This document shows, one piece after another, positions 35,381 through 43,921 of a stretch of 64,000 bases of DNA (the stretch's first letter is position 1; each line of letters starts with the position of its first letter). A program made the position numbers and the translations under genes. The notes beneath the pieces were generated by a model. It did no database searches. It was not told the DNA's origin and saw only the letters and a program-made list of their open reading frames with translations. The DNA is taken from the NCBI GenBank assembly GCA_030427865.1, contig JAUICK010000004.1, forward strand, positions 1 to 64,000, in the 5' to 3' direction. This stretch comes from Bacteroidia bacterium. GTDB taxonomy: Bacteria > Bacteroidota > Bacteroidia > Flavobacteriales > Flavobacteriaceae.

Positions 35381-35418
35381 AAAATGGATTACTACATTCG
35401 CAGGAATAACAAATAGAT

Positions 35419-35458
35419 AAAAAAAACGATGAAAATTAATTTTCATCGTTTTTTTTTC
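35419..35458. terminator. bidirectional terminator
   Basis: A perfect 26-base palindrome (35425-35450, half-site AACGATGAAAATT) with As before it and Ts after it separates the convergent toxin and aldo-keto reductase genes. It works in both directions. Confidence 0.9.
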
Positions 35459-35490
35459 ACTGTCAACTGAATACTGAAAAACTGCCAACT
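35458..35490. repeat. degenerate inverted relative of the heptanucleotide repeat
   Basis: On the minus strand it reads AGTTGGCAGTTTTTCAGT and so on, made of 7-base CAGTTnn/AGTTGGn units like those at 34302-34358 but inverted. It overlaps the region next to the aldo-keto reductase stop codon. Confidence 0.5.
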
Positions 35491-35493
35491 AAA

Positions 35494-36534
35494 TTAGGGA
35501 GCAGGATTAGGAATTTCAGTATGTACAGCTTCAATTTCTTTTAAAGTTTCTTCTGATAAATTAATATGAATGCTTCCAATATTTTCTTTTAACTGACTCA
35601 TCTTTGTAGCTCCAATAATATTACTCGTTACAAAAGGTAATTGATTGATAAATGCCAAAGACATTTCCGATAATGTAATTCCGTTTTTCTTAGCAATCGT
35701 TTCGTATTTCTCTACAGCTTTTGAACAACTATCTCCCATATAACGTGCTACAAAACGTGGAAACAAAGTCCCTCTTGCTCCTTCTGGTTTGTTTCCTTTT
35801 AAATACTTACCTGATAAAATACCTTGTGCTAATGGAGAATAAGCTAATAATCCAATATCCTCTCTCAAAGAAACTTCGCTCATTCCTACTTCATAACCTC
35901 TATGAATCATAGAATATGAATTCTGAACAGTTACTGGTCTTGCCAAGTCATTTAATTTGGCAGCTTGTAAATATTGCATGGTTCCCCAAGGTGTTTCGTT
36001 AGACAAACCATATTGTCTAATTTTTCCTTCACTAATTAAATCATTTAACTTTTGTATGATTTCTAAATAGTTCTCAGCTTCATTTTTTGCAGCATCTGTA
36101 GGGAAATCTCTCAAACCAAATACATTAACTCCTCTATTAGGCCAATGCAACTGGTACAAATCTATATAATCTGTCTGAAGTCTTTGTAAACTGCCTTCTA
36201 CAGCTTCTAAAATATTCTTTTTAGACAAACCACCTTCTCTAATATGTTTTGTATAATCTCCACCACCAGCAATTTTACTTGCTAAAACTATTTTGTCTCT
36301 GTTTCCTGATTTTTTAAACCAATTACCAATAATTTTTTCTGTAGACCCATAAGTTTCTGGAGTTGCAGGAACAGCATATAACTCTGCAGTATCAAAAAAA
36401 TTAACTCCTTGCTCAAGAGCATAATCCATTTGTTCAAAACCTTCTTCTTGGGTGTTTTGGTTTCCCCAAGTCATAGTTCCTAAACATATTTTACTAACTT
36501 TTATATCTGTATTTGGGAGTTTTGTGTATTTCAT
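35494..36534 (-). CDS. aldo/keto reductase, Tas-like
   Basis: This 346-residue NADPH-dependent oxidoreductase has the AKR tetrad Asp48, Tyr53, Lys87 and His130 (FDTAELY, ASKIAGG, LYQLHWP), and a NADP-binding C-terminal segment (NIIGATKMSQLKENI). The longer loop after the tyrosine (AVPATPETYGSTE) resembles the Tas subgroup. Physiological substrate unknown. It starts two bases after the stop of an upstream lipoprotein gene on the same strand, so the two form an operon. Confidence 0.9.
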   Translation of the reverse strand: MKYTKLPNTDIKVSKICLGTMTWGNQNTQEEGFEQMDYALEQGVNFFDTAELYAVPATPETYGSTEKIIGNWFKKSGNRDKIVLASKIAGGGDYTKHIREGGLSKKNILEAVEGSLQRLQTDYIDLYQLHWPNRGVNVFGLRDFPTDAAKNEAENYLEIIQKLNDLISEGKIRQYGLSNETPWGTMQYLQAAKLNDLARPVTVQNSYSMIHRGYEVGMSEVSLREDIGLLAYSPLAQGILSGKYLKGNKPEGARGTLFPRFVARYMGDSCSKAVEKYETIAKKNGITLSEMSLAFINQLPFVTSNIIGATKMSQLKENIGSIHINLSEETLKEIEAVHTEIPNPAP

Positions 36535-36535
36535 A

Positions 36536-37042
36536 TTAATCTTTTGTAAATTTTAATCTATAGTTTTCTGACCTATCTATAAACTTTTGACTATACTCTA
36601 TATTTTGTTGCTCAAACCTGGGATATTTAGCATTAAAATTAATGAATTTATCTAAAGTAGGTTTATCAATCATTCTGAATAATTTCCCTTTCCTATTTAG
36701 AGAGTCTATAAGTAGAATTTCATCTTTATTTATTACTTTAATTTTTGCTCTGAATTTAAAATATAAATCATTGGAACCTACCCCAGTAAAAAGTGAATCT
36801 TTTTTAACAATATAACCATAAGGAGACTTGAATCCTTCTATATTAGAATATGTGAAAATTTTGTTCTTTGTGAGAAACACTTCTTCATAATAGTAGTTTA
36901 AATCTTCTTTTATATCGATAGAATCTAAATCTGCATAAGTATAATTACTCATATACCAATTACCTTGTAAAGAAATTAATTTTGGTTCTTTTTTTGAACA
37001 ACTTATTATTAGAAAAAAGAGTAGGTAAAACTGAAGTTTCAA
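36536..37042 (-). CDS. lipoprotein of unknown function
   Basis: This 168-residue protein starts with an SPII signal (MKLQFYLLFFLIISCSKKEP, Cys15 as lipid anchor) and has a mature domain beginning LQGNWYMSNY, which resembles the lipocalin-like opening GxWxxxxx, then beta-rich sequence. No family is certain. It ends two bases before the aldo-keto reductase gene and is probably co-transcribed with it. The terminator at 37105-37137 lies upstream of it and belongs to pgk. Confidence 0.75.
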   Translation of the reverse strand: MKLQFYLLFFLIISCSKKEPKLISLQGNWYMSNYTYADLDSIDIKEDLNYYYEEVFLTKNKIFTYSNIEGFKSPYGYIVKKDSLFTGVGSNDLYFKFRAKIKVINKDEILLIDSLNRKGKLFRMIDKPTLDKFINFNAKYPRFEQQNIEYSQKFIDRSENYRLKFTKD

Positions 37043-37104
37043 AATTATGATTAAATTAAAAATTTAAAAATAGTATTTATTTAGAAATGGAATAAACTGT
37101 TAAC

Positions 37105-37137
37105 AAAAAAGGTTCTCAAAAAATGAGAACCTTTTTT
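37105..37137. terminator. terminator of pgk
   Basis: GGTTCTCA and TGAGAACC with flanking A6 and T6 form a 14-pair stem around a five-A loop. It follows pgk on the minus strand and would work in both directions. Confidence 0.9.
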
Positions 37138-37154
37138 ATAAATATATATACAAA

Positions 37155-38342
37155 CTATTTCAAAATAGCCTCAATTCCAGGTAAAGATTTTCCTTCTAAC
37201 ATCTCTAACATAGCTCCTCCTCCAGTAGAAACATAGCTTACTTTATCTGCAAAACCAAATTGTTTTACTGCTGCAACAGAATCTCCACCACCAACTAAAG
37301 AAAATGCTCCATTTTTGGTTGCTTTATCAATAGAATGACCTAATGCAATAGTTCCAGCAGCAAAAGATTCCATTTCAAAAACCCCTAAAGGTCCATTCCA
37401 TAAAATAGTTTTACACTTGTTTACAACATCATCAAAAATTTCTTGAGATTTTGATCCAGCATCAACACCTTCCCAACCATCAGGAATGTTGTTAATATCA
37501 CAAACTTGTGTATTTGCATCGTTAGAAAAATCATCAGCAGCAATTACATCAACAGGAATATGAACTTCTACTCCTTTTGCTTTGGCTTGTTTTAAAATAT
37601 CTAAAGCCAACTCTTGTTTATCATCTTCGCAAATAGAGTTACCTATTTTTCCTCCTTGTGCTTTTATAAAGGTAAAACTCATTCCGCCTCCAATAATTAA
37701 ATGATCTACTTTATCTAAAATATTTTCTATTACCGTAATTTTTGACGATACTTTTGCACCTCCTAAAATTGCTAATACAGGTTTTTCTGAATTGTTTAAA
37801 ACCTTATCTATACTTTCTATTTCTCTTGCTAATAAATTTCCAAAGCATTTATTTTCTTCAAAAAACTGTGCAATAATTGTTGTGGATGCATGTGCTCTAT
37901 GAGCTGTACCAAATGCATCGTTTACGTAAATGTCTCCAAATTTTGATAATTTTTCTGCAAATGCAACATCTCCCTTTTTCTCTTCATCATAAAAACGTAA
38001 GTTTTCTAACAATAAAATCTCACCCGACTCTAAATTAGCCACTGCTTCTTCTACCTTTTCTCCAATACAATCTTCCACAAATTTAACATTGCAACCAATA
38101 ATATCTACCACAGAATTTACAATGTGCTTTAAAGAAAACTCCTCTTGAAAACCTTTTGGGCGACCTAAATGAGACATCAACACACAACTACCTCCTTGTT
38201 CTAAAACATCAATTATGGTAGATTTTGCAGCCTGAATTCTGGTAGCATCAGTTACTTCAAAATTGTCATTTAAAGGTACATTAAAGTCTACGCGTATTAT
38301 TGCTTTTTTATTTTCGAAATTAAAATCTTTTAGTGTTTTCAT
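37155..38342 (-). CDS. pgk: phosphoglycerate kinase
   Basis: This 395-residue glycolytic enzyme transfers phosphate from 1,3-bisphosphoglycerate to ADP. The N-terminal signature is [10 protein letters not shown]; the substrate-binding SHLGRPKG and the nucleotide-binding [16 protein letters not shown] and GGGDSVAAV motifs are present. Length and motifs are standard. It has a TATTTTTG promoter element 23 bases upstream and a strong terminator downstream, so it is a monocistronic unit, divergent from holB. Confidence 0.97.
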   Translation of the reverse strand: MKTLKDFNFENKKAIIRVDFNVPLNDNFEVTDATRIQAAKSTIIDVLEQGGSCVLMSHLGRPKGFQEEFSLKHIVNSVVDIIGCNVKFVEDCIGEKVEEAVANLESGEILLLENLRFYDEEKKGDVAFAEKLSKFGDIYVNDAFGTAHRAHASTTIIAQFFEENKCFGNLLAREIESIDKVLNNSEKPVLAILGGAKVSSKITVIENILDKVDHLIIGGGMSFTFIKAQGGKIGNSICEDDKQELALDILKQAKAKGVEVHIPVDVIAADDFSNDANTQVCDINNIPDGWEGVDAGSKSQEIFDDVVNKCKTILWNGPLGVFEMESFAAGTIALGHSIDKATKNGAFSLVGGGDSVAAVKQFGFADKVSYVSTGGGAMLEMLEGKSLPGIEAILK

Positions 38343-38364
38343 TTTTAATTTTGTCTATTTTCAA

Positions 38365-38372
38365 CAAAAATA
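38365..38372 (-). promoter_or_regulatory. TAnnTTTG promoter element of pgk
   Basis: TATTTTTG on the minus strand, 22 bases before the pgk ATG, predicts a leader of about 17 bases. Confidence 0.45.
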
Positions 38373-38584
38373 CCGATTTCTTTAGTTTTTATGAAGTCGA
38401 AATTTAAAAAGTTAATACAACGTTTGCGTAATTATTCACTTATATTTCTTCGGTAAAAACTAAATTTTAATGAAGAAAAATATAAAATTAGTTTAACCTC
38501 AGTAACCACTTCATTATTCCAAAATTTTTATTTCATTTAAAGCATTAATAATTTTAATTGAAAAAAAATCTTGTACTTTTGCCT

Positions 38585-39727
38585 ATGCTTTTCAACCAAA
38601 TTATCGGTCAAGAACATATTAAAAAACACTTGCAAGTTTCTGCTGAAAATGGTAGGATACCGCACGCACAATTATTTGTGGGTAAAGAAGGAAGTGGCAC
38701 TTTACCCATGGCAATTGCTTATGCACAATTTTTGTTATGTAATTTTTCTGATAATGTTGAGATTTGTAATTTAAAGTGCGACAAATTGCAACATCCAGAT
38801 TTGCATTTTGCTTTTCCGGTTACGGCTAATGAAAACGTAAAAAAACATCCTGTTAGTAGTTTGTTTTTAGAAGATTGGAGAACATTTATTGATACGCAAC
38901 CTTATGGAAGTTTATTCAATTGGCTACAACATATTGGCGTTGAAAATAAACAAGGAATTATTGGAGTTGATGAGGCTGAAGAAGTCGTAAAGAAACTAAA
39001 ACTAAAAAGCTACGAAGGTGGTTTTAAAGTGATGATTATTTGGATGGCAGAAAAAATGAATATTGCTGCCGCAAATAAATTGTTAAAATTAATTGAAGAA
39101 CCTCCAAGCAAAACAGTTTTTATACTAATTACCGAAAACGAAGAGCAGATTATCAACACCATAAAATCGCGTTGTCAAGCGTTACATTTTCCAGCTTTAA
39201 GCGAACAGGATATTGCCAATACTTTGGTGGTAAATCATCAAGTAAATGACAATGAAGCCTCTAAAATTGCACATCAAGCAGAGGGTAATTTTAACAAAGC
39301 CTTACATTTATTGCATAATGATTCTTCTGATATCATTTTTGAGGAATGGTTTGTGGCTTGGATAAGAACTGCATTTAGAGCCAAAGGAAATGCTGCTGTT
39401 GTGCAACAATTAATCTCTTGGTCTGATACGATTGCTAAAACCGGACGTGAAACTCAAAAACGTTTTTTAGACTATTGTTTGCAATTTTTTAGACAAGCTT
39501 TGTTGCTAAATTACAAGTCTAAAGACTTGGTTTTTATGGAAACCAAATCTGGTTTTGACTTGTCTAAATTTGCACCATTTGTTCATTCTATGAATATTTT
39601 AGATATTGAAAAAGAATTGAATGAAGCCATATATCATATTGAAAGAAACGGAAATGCAAAAATTATTTTGTTAGATTTATCTATGAAATTGACAAGGTTT
39701 TTGCATAAAAAAGAGGAAAAAGTATAA
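38585..39727 (+). CDS. holB: DNA polymerase III delta-prime subunit
   Basis: The start chosen is the ATG at 38585 (MLFNQIIGQEHIKKHL); the longer frame from a TTG at 38558 adds residues not expected in the family. The 380-residue protein has the clamp-loader AAA+ pattern: NGRIPHAQLFVGKEGSG (P-loop region degenerate, as usual for delta-prime), a zinc-type cysteine region (CNFSDNVEICNLKC), and the sensor SRC motif in IKSRCQALHF. It is part of the clamp-loading complex that puts the sliding clamp on DNA. Confidence 0.92.
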   Translation: MLFNQIIGQEHIKKHLQVSAENGRIPHAQLFVGKEGSGTLPMAIAYAQFLLCNFSDNVEICNLKCDKLQHPDLHFAFPVTANENVKKHPVSSLFLEDWRTFIDTQPYGSLFNWLQHIGVENKQGIIGVDEAEEVVKKLKLKSYEGGFKVMIIWMAEKMNIAAANKLLKLIEEPPSKTVFILITENEEQIINTIKSRCQALHFPALSEQDIANTLVVNHQVNDNEASKIAHQAEGNFNKALHLLHNDSSDIIFEEWFVAWIRTAFRAKGNAAVVQQLISWSDTIAKTGRETQKRFLDYCLQFFRQALLLNYKSKDLVFMETKSGFDLSKFAPFVHSMNILDIEKELNEAIYHIERNGNAKIILLDLSMKLTRFLHKKEEKV

Positions 39728-39741
39728 TTTTCTCAAAAAAG

Positions 39742-39769
39742 TGTCCCCTTTTTGTTTTTGGCAAACGTC
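39742..39769 (+). promoter_or_regulatory. candidate ECF42 promoter
   Basis: TGTCCCC at 39742-39748 and CGTC at 39766-39769 are separated by about 18 bases, resembling the TGTC...CGTC arrangement of ECF-type -35/-10 pairs. It lies 32 bases before the DGPF gene, so the sigma factor encoded downstream may drive its own operon. Confidence 0.4.
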
Positions 39770-39800
39770 TTAAGAGTATAAAACTTAAAAACTTTAGATT

Positions 39801-40148
39801 ATGAAACAATTTATGATGATTTTTATTGGTGCAGATTACACTGACTTAGGACTTTCTCCAGAAGAAATGCAAGCAAGAATGGGAAAATGGTTTGCTTGGG
39901 GAAACAAAATGGGAGAAGCAGGAATTTTAAAAGGTGGTGAAGCTTTAACACCACAAATTAGAAGAGTAGCTGGTAAAGACAGAGTAGTTACCGATTTAAC
40001 TTCTGCCGAAGTAAAAGAAATTGTGGGTGGTTATTATACTGTTGAAGCCAAAGATTTTGATGCAGTGCAAGAAATTGCCAAGGATTTTCCTGATTATGAT
40101 TTAGGAGGAACTGTAGAAATCCGTGAAATAATGGTTTTTGACAGATAA
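39801..40148 (+). CDS. YCII-related/DGPF domain protein
   Basis: This 115-residue soluble protein has the pattern of DGPF (YCII-related) proteins: MKQFMMIFIGAD, WFAWGNKMGEAGILKGGEAL, then GGYYTVEAKDFDAVQEIAKDFP and VEIREIM. DGPF proteins are typically encoded beside ECF42 sigma factors and are thought to be stress-related. Its stop overlaps the start of the sigma-factor gene (TAATG), giving translational coupling. Confidence 0.88.
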   Translation: MKQFMMIFIGADYTDLGLSPEEMQARMGKWFAWGNKMGEAGILKGGEALTPQIRRVAGKDRVVTDLTSAEVKEIVGGYYTVEAKDFDAVQEIAKDFPDYDLGGTVEIREIMVFDR

Positions 40149-41383
40149 TGGAAACAAAACTCATAGACCATCTTTTTCGCCATCATAGTGGAAAGATGGT
40201 CTCTGTTTTAACACGTATTTTCGGACTTTCTAATTTAGAAATTATCGAAGATGCTGTTCAAGATACATTTTTAAAAGCAAGTATTTCTTGGCGAAAACAA
40301 CAACCAGAAAACCTAAAAGCTTGGTTAACGCAAGCTGCAAAAAATAGGGTTTTAGATATTTTTAGAAAACTAAAAACCACAAACAAACACTTACCTGAAC
40401 TTAAGAATGGCACACAAACCATTGCCATAAATGATCTTTTTTTAGACAACGAAATTGAAGATGCACAACTTCGAATGATTTTTACGGCTTGTCATCCAAA
40501 GTTAGATCCCAAAGATCAAATTGCATTTGCCTTAAAAACCATTTCTGGATTTAGTGCAAAAGAAATTGCATCTGCTTTATTAACAAAAGAAGAAACCATC
40601 AAAAAAAGATTATCAAGAGCAAGAAAAGTAATCAAAACTAAAAATTTGGCTTTTAAAATTCCTCAAGGAAATGAACTCCCAGAGCGAATTGAAAGTGTAT
40701 TAAATGTTATTTATTTAATTTTTAACGAAGGGTTTCACTCAAACAAAAAAGACATTTTAATTCAGAAAGAATTGTGTGGAGAAGCTATTAGGCTTTGTAA
40801 AATGTTACTCAAAAACAAGTACACAAAAACTTCTGATGTTTATGCTTTATTTGCGTTAATGTGTTTCCATTCTGCAAGATTGGGTGCCAAAATAAATACC
40901 GAAAATGAGTTGTTAGATTTAAAAACGCAAGACAGAAATAAGTGGTCTTTTCCTTTAATTCAATTAGGCAATGTAATGATGAATAAAGCTGTTGAAACTG
41001 AAAATTTTTCGAGATATCATTATGAAGCTGCTATTGTTGGCGAACACATAAAAGCGCCCAGTTTTGAACAAACCAACTGGGATAAGATTTTAGACTGGTA
41101 CAAATGTTTGTACCAATTGAATCCAACTCCTTCTTACCTTTTAACAATGGCAGTTGTTTGTTTACAGAGTGAAAACTATATAAAAGCAAATTATTATTTT
41201 GAGCAAATAAATCCTGATGATTTAGCACAACGTGCTTATCTTTTTTATGGTGCTAAAGCAGATTATTTTGATAAAACAAATAACAAAAAAGAAGCTTTAA
41301 AAGCTATTGATTTGGCTTTAGAAAAAGTGACAAATAAATTAGAAAAGGAGTTTTTGGAGAAGAAAAAATTAGCTTTTTTATAA
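40148..41383 (+). CDS. ECF42-type sigma factor with TPR-like extension
   Basis: This 411-residue protein has N-terminal sigma regions 2 and 4 (IIEDAVQDTFLKASISW; ISGFSAKEIASALLTKEETI) and a long C-terminal helical extension with TPR-like repeats (LIFNEGF, YHYEAAIVGEH, NKKEALKAIDLALE). This architecture plus the adjacent DGPF gene is characteristic of group ECF42, which usually lacks an anti-sigma factor; the extension is thought to control activity. No anti-sigma gene is present here. Confidence 0.9.
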   Translation: METKLIDHLFRHHSGKMVSVLTRIFGLSNLEIIEDAVQDTFLKASISWRKQQPENLKAWLTQAAKNRVLDIFRKLKTTNKHLPELKNGTQTIAINDLFLDNEIEDAQLRMIFTACHPKLDPKDQIAFALKTISGFSAKEIASALLTKEETIKKRLSRARKVIKTKNLAFKIPQGNELPERIESVLNVIYLIFNEGFHSNKKDILIQKELCGEAIRLCKMLLKNKYTKTSDVYALFALMCFHSARLGAKINTENELLDLKTQDRNKWSFPLIQLGNVMMNKAVETENFSRYHYEAAIVGEHIKAPSFEQTNWDKILDWYKCLYQLNPTPSYLLTMAVVCLQSENYIKANYYFEQINPDDLAQRAYLFYGAKADYFDKTNNKKEALKAIDLALEKVTNKLEKEFLEKKKLAFL

Positions 41384-41457
41384 ATTGCTTAAGAATTTTC
41401 ATTTCAAAAAAAACATTATTGAGAATCAGAAAAATCTTAACTGTTCTATTTTTATAG

Positions 41458-41477
41458 ATTCCTGCTTTTGCAGGAAT
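41458..41477. repeat. REP-like hairpin ATTCCTGC-TTTT-GCAGGAAT
   Basis: A perfect 8-pair stem with a four-T loop, continuing as GACAC, between the convergent sigma-factor and MOSC genes. A decayed relative (ATTCGCAGGAATAACA) is near 35396-35411. It may serve as a terminator. Confidence 0.7.
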
Positions 41478-41486
41478 GACACAGAT

Positions 41487-42044
41487 TTACATCCCTTTTG
41501 CTACTCTTTTAGCAACATATAACTCAGCAATGGTTGGATTTTCTGGACAAGATTTAATTTTGACAAATTCATCGCCAGTTTTTACAAAACCTGTTTGTAA
41601 GACTTTAAAATATACGCCACAAAAAGTAGTATTCCAGAATTGTTTTACAATTTTCATATTGTTAAAACGAATTCCTAATTTATAACAAGGATTTCTTTGC
41701 ACTGTAGCTTCTAAAATAGTTTCGCCCACTTTAAAAGTATCTCCTTGATGAATTTTGGTTTCATCAATATCATCAATGGTTAAGTTTTCGCCAAAAATTC
41801 CTGTTTCGAAATTTACATCTGGATGCAACTTTTTAAAGTAATCGTAATGTTTTAGAGAATAGGCGTATGCAGCTTGTAAAATTCCACCGTGATTTTCTCT
41901 GTCGCAAATTGCATCACCTTTTACATCTTCAGCGTCTAAAAAAATGGGGAAACTTACTGGATATTTAAAAATACCTGTTTCTACTTTCTTTCCTTTCCAG
42001 TCGATTTCTTTGCGTTCTCCAATATTTGTAGCTACTATTTTCAC
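41487..42044 (-). CDS. MOSC-domain protein
   Basis: This 185-residue protein matches stand-alone MOSC domains (YiiM-like): GIFKYPVSFP, CDRENHGGILQAAYAYS, FGENLTIDDID and the cysteine in RNPCYKLGIRF. MOSC proteins bind molybdenum cofactor or act in molybdo-enzyme maturation and N-hydroxylated base reduction. It follows the enoyl-CoA hydratase homologue by four bases, and moaE is upstream on the same strand, so a molybdenum-cofactor context is likely. Confidence 0.85.
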   Translation of the reverse strand: MKIVATNIGERKEIDWKGKKVETGIFKYPVSFPIFLDAEDVKGDAICDRENHGGILQAAYAYSLKHYDYFKKLHPDVNFETGIFGENLTIDDIDETKIHQGDTFKVGETILEATVQRNPCYKLGIRFNNMKIVKQFWNTTFCGVYFKVLQTGFVKTGDEFVKIKSCPENPTIAELYVAKRVAKGM

Positions 42045-42048
42045 TCTA

Positions 42049-42813
42049 TTATTTTTTAAATTTTGATAATGCTTTTTTAGTAAAATCAGACAAGACCAAT
42101 TCTCCAGAAATTGCTGCTCTTTCTGCTAATAAATCATACCAGTTTTGAGTTCCTTTCCATAAGGCTTTTTTCATTTCAGATAACGCATCAGGATTATAAG
42201 AAGCTAATTTTTCTGCTAAAATTTGTACTTCTTCATCCAACTCTTTTTGAGTTTCAAATACTTTAGCATACAAACCTTTTTCTTTTGCCCAATAAGCATT
42301 TTTCCAATTGGTTGCATCTAAAGTTAATTCAGCTGTTCCAGCAATTCCTATTTTTCTTGACACTGCTGGTTCTATTACAAAAGGCCCAATTCCGATAGTA
42401 AATTCTGATAATTTTATGGATGCGTTTTCTGTTGCTAAAACATAATCGCAAGCAGCTGCTAAACCAACTCCACCTCCCACAGTTTTCCCTTGAATTCTAC
42501 CAATAATTAACTTTCCACAGGTTCTCATTGCGTTGATTACATTGGCAAAACCAGAGAAAAATTGTTTGCCTTCTTCTAAATTAGAAATGGCTACCAATTC
42601 ATTAAAAGAAGCTCCAGCACAAAAAGCTCTATCACCTTCCGATTTTAAAATAATTACAGCAACTTCATCATTTTGCCCAAGAGAAATCAATTCTTTTTGT
42701 AATCTTTCTAACAATTCACTGGGAAAAGAATTACTTGCAGGATGACCAAATTCTATGGTGGCAATTTTATTTTGTATGTGAGTGTATAAACTTCCGTTTT
42801 GTCTTGAGGTCAT
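42049..42813 (-). CDS. enoyl-CoA hydratase/isomerase family protein
   Basis: This 254-residue crotonase-fold protein has the oxyanion-hole segment AFCAGASFNEL and the second signature GRIQGKTVGGGVGLAAACDYVLATE. The usual catalytic glutamates are not both evident: the second signature has the GG-helix but the following residues (IKLSEFTIG) differ from classic hydratases, so the reaction may differ. It is four bases upstream of the MOSC gene. A polyketide or leucine-degradation-type role cannot be distinguished from the sequence. Confidence 0.85.
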   Translation of the reverse strand: MTSRQNGSLYTHIQNKIATIEFGHPASNSFPSELLERLQKELISLGQNDEVAVIILKSEGDRAFCAGASFNELVAISNLEEGKQFFSGFANVINAMRTCGKLIIGRIQGKTVGGGVGLAAACDYVLATENASIKLSEFTIGIGPFVIEPAVSRKIGIAGTAELTLDATNWKNAYWAKEKGLYAKVFETQKELDEEVQILAEKLASYNPDALSEMKKALWKGTQNWYDLLAERAAISGELVLSDFTKKALSKFKK

Positions 42814-42874
42814 AAACGTTCTTTTTGTAAAAATAAGTTTTTATTGTTAATGCTTTTCCAATCAGTTTATTTAG

Positions 42875-43297
42875 CTAAGGGTGTGCATTTACCCAAACTT
42901 CTCCATCAGAAAAATGCTCTTTTTTCCAGATTGGAACTGTTTCTTTTAGAGTATCAATAGCAAATTCGCAAGCCAAGAAAGCAGATTTTCTATGTTTAGC
43001 AGAAGCGGTTATAATTACAGGAATATCTCCAATTTGTAACATTCCTTCTGCATGATGAATGGCTATCTTGTAAATGTCGAACTTTTTTAAAGCTATTTCT
43101 GCAATCTTTTGCATTTCTTTAAGTGCCATAGGTTTGTAGGTAGAAAAATCGAGTTGGGTTACTTTTTTCCCTTGAGTATCATTTCTAACAGTTCCTATAA
43201 ATGCTGATATTCCGCCGCAAGAATCGTCTTCTACAAAAGCATAACATTCTTGTAAATTAAGTTTTTCTGAAGTTATTTTTATTGAAGTTCTTATCAT
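42875..43297 (-). CDS. moaE: molybdopterin synthase catalytic subunit
   Basis: This 140-residue subunit inserts the dithiolene sulfurs into precursor Z together with MoaD. Conserved segments are GGISAFIGTVRND, HHAEGMLQIGD, KHRKSAFLACEFAID and PIWKKEHF, the last two holding active-site arginine and lysine residues. The gene is separated from moaD by the convergent DUF3817-like gene, which is unusual. It has its own TATTTTTG promoter element at 43332-43339. Confidence 0.92.
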   Translation of the reverse strand: MIRTSIKITSEKLNLQECYAFVEDDSCGGISAFIGTVRNDTQGKKVTQLDFSTYKPMALKEMQKIAEIALKKFDIYKIAIHHAEGMLQIGDIPVIITASAKHRKSAFLACEFAIDTLKETVPIWKKEHFSDGEVWVNAHP

Positions 43298-43331
43298 AGG
43301 ATTATATTCTGAAACAAGTTTAGAACTTTAG

Positions 43332-43339
43332 CAAAAATA
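43332..43339 (-). promoter_or_regulatory. TAnnTTTG promoter element of moaE
   Basis: TATTTTTG on the minus strand, 34 bases before the moaE ATG, divergent from the element at 43353-43360. Confidence 0.4.
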
Positions 43340-43352
43340 GCAATTCAAGATG

Positions 43353-43360
43353 TATCTTTG
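43353..43360 (+). promoter_or_regulatory. TAnnTTTG promoter element of the DUF3817-like gene
   Basis: TATCTTTG, 27 bases before the ATG at 43388. Confidence 0.45.
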
Positions 43361-43387
43361 TAATCTAATTATCAATACTTCATAAAA

Positions 43388-43660
43388 ATGAAAAATATCT
43401 TTAGAGTGGTTAGTTTTTTAGAAGGAATCTCTTACTTGCTTTTAATGAGTTTAGGATTGTATTATAAGTATGTTTTAAACGACCCAAGTTTTGTAAAACT
43501 ATTTGGAATGCCTCATGGGTTACTTTTTATGCTCTATATTGTTTTGGCTTTTTTAATTAAAGAAGAAATGAATTGGAACAATAAAACCTTTGGTATTGTA
43601 CTTTTAGCCTCTATTATACCATTTGGAACTTTTTATGTTGATAAAAAATACTTTAGATAA
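43388..43660 (+). CDS. DUF3817-like small membrane protein
   Basis: This 90-residue protein has three hydrophobic segments (FLEGISYLLLMSLGLYYKYV, GLLFMLYIVLAFLI, IVLLASIIPFGTFYV) and resembles the DUF3817 family, with the family-like FRVVSFLEGISYLLLM opening and the short YVLNDPSFVKLFGMPHG loop. Function is unknown. Its stop codon directly abuts the moaD stop codon, leaving no intergenic space between the convergent genes. Confidence 0.8.
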   Translation: MKNIFRVVSFLEGISYLLLMSLGLYYKYVLNDPSFVKLFGMPHGLLFMLYIVLAFLIKEEMNWNNKTFGIVLLASIIPFGTFYVDKKYFR

Positions 43661-43903
43661 TTAACCTCCGCTTACAGGAGGAATAATAGCCACTGTATCA
43701 TTGTTTTTTAAAATAACGTTGTCTGTTGCATAGTTTTCGTTTACTGCAATAGCATAGGATGCTAAGTTTTTTAACTGAGGATAAGTAGCCATTAAGAGCA
43801 TTTTAAAATCTGCTATAGACATGGCATGATCTAATTGTAGCTCTAAATTTGATGTTCCTATCAAATCTGTTGTAATTCCGAAAAAAAGTGTATTAATGTT
43901 CAT
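43661..43903 (-). CDS. moaD: molybdopterin synthase sulfur-carrier subunit
   Basis: This 80-residue ubiquitin-like protein ends in VSGG, the Gly-Gly tail that is adenylated and thiocarboxylated to donate sulfur to MoaE. The size and the FPP-V-SGG-like ending (VAIIPPVSGG) match MoaD. It is 18 bases downstream of the DUF5686 outer-membrane gene on the same strand and is cut off from moaE by the DUF3817-like gene, so it is probably expressed with an upstream unrelated gene. Confidence 0.9.
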   Translation of the reverse strand: MNINTLFFGITTDLIGTSNLELQLDHAMSIADFKMLLMATYPQLKNLASYAIAVNENYATDNVILKNNDTVAIIPPVSGG

Positions 43904-43921
43904 AGATTACAAATATAAGTT

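Noticed and set aside
38558..38584. Longer holB start at TTG
   Set aside because: The added residues (MKKNLVLLP) do not fit the family start MLFxQxIGQEHIK and overlap the promoter-like element.
41476..41685. Plus-strand ORF of 69 residues
   Set aside because: It is antisense to the MOSC gene and starts in a REP-like hairpin.
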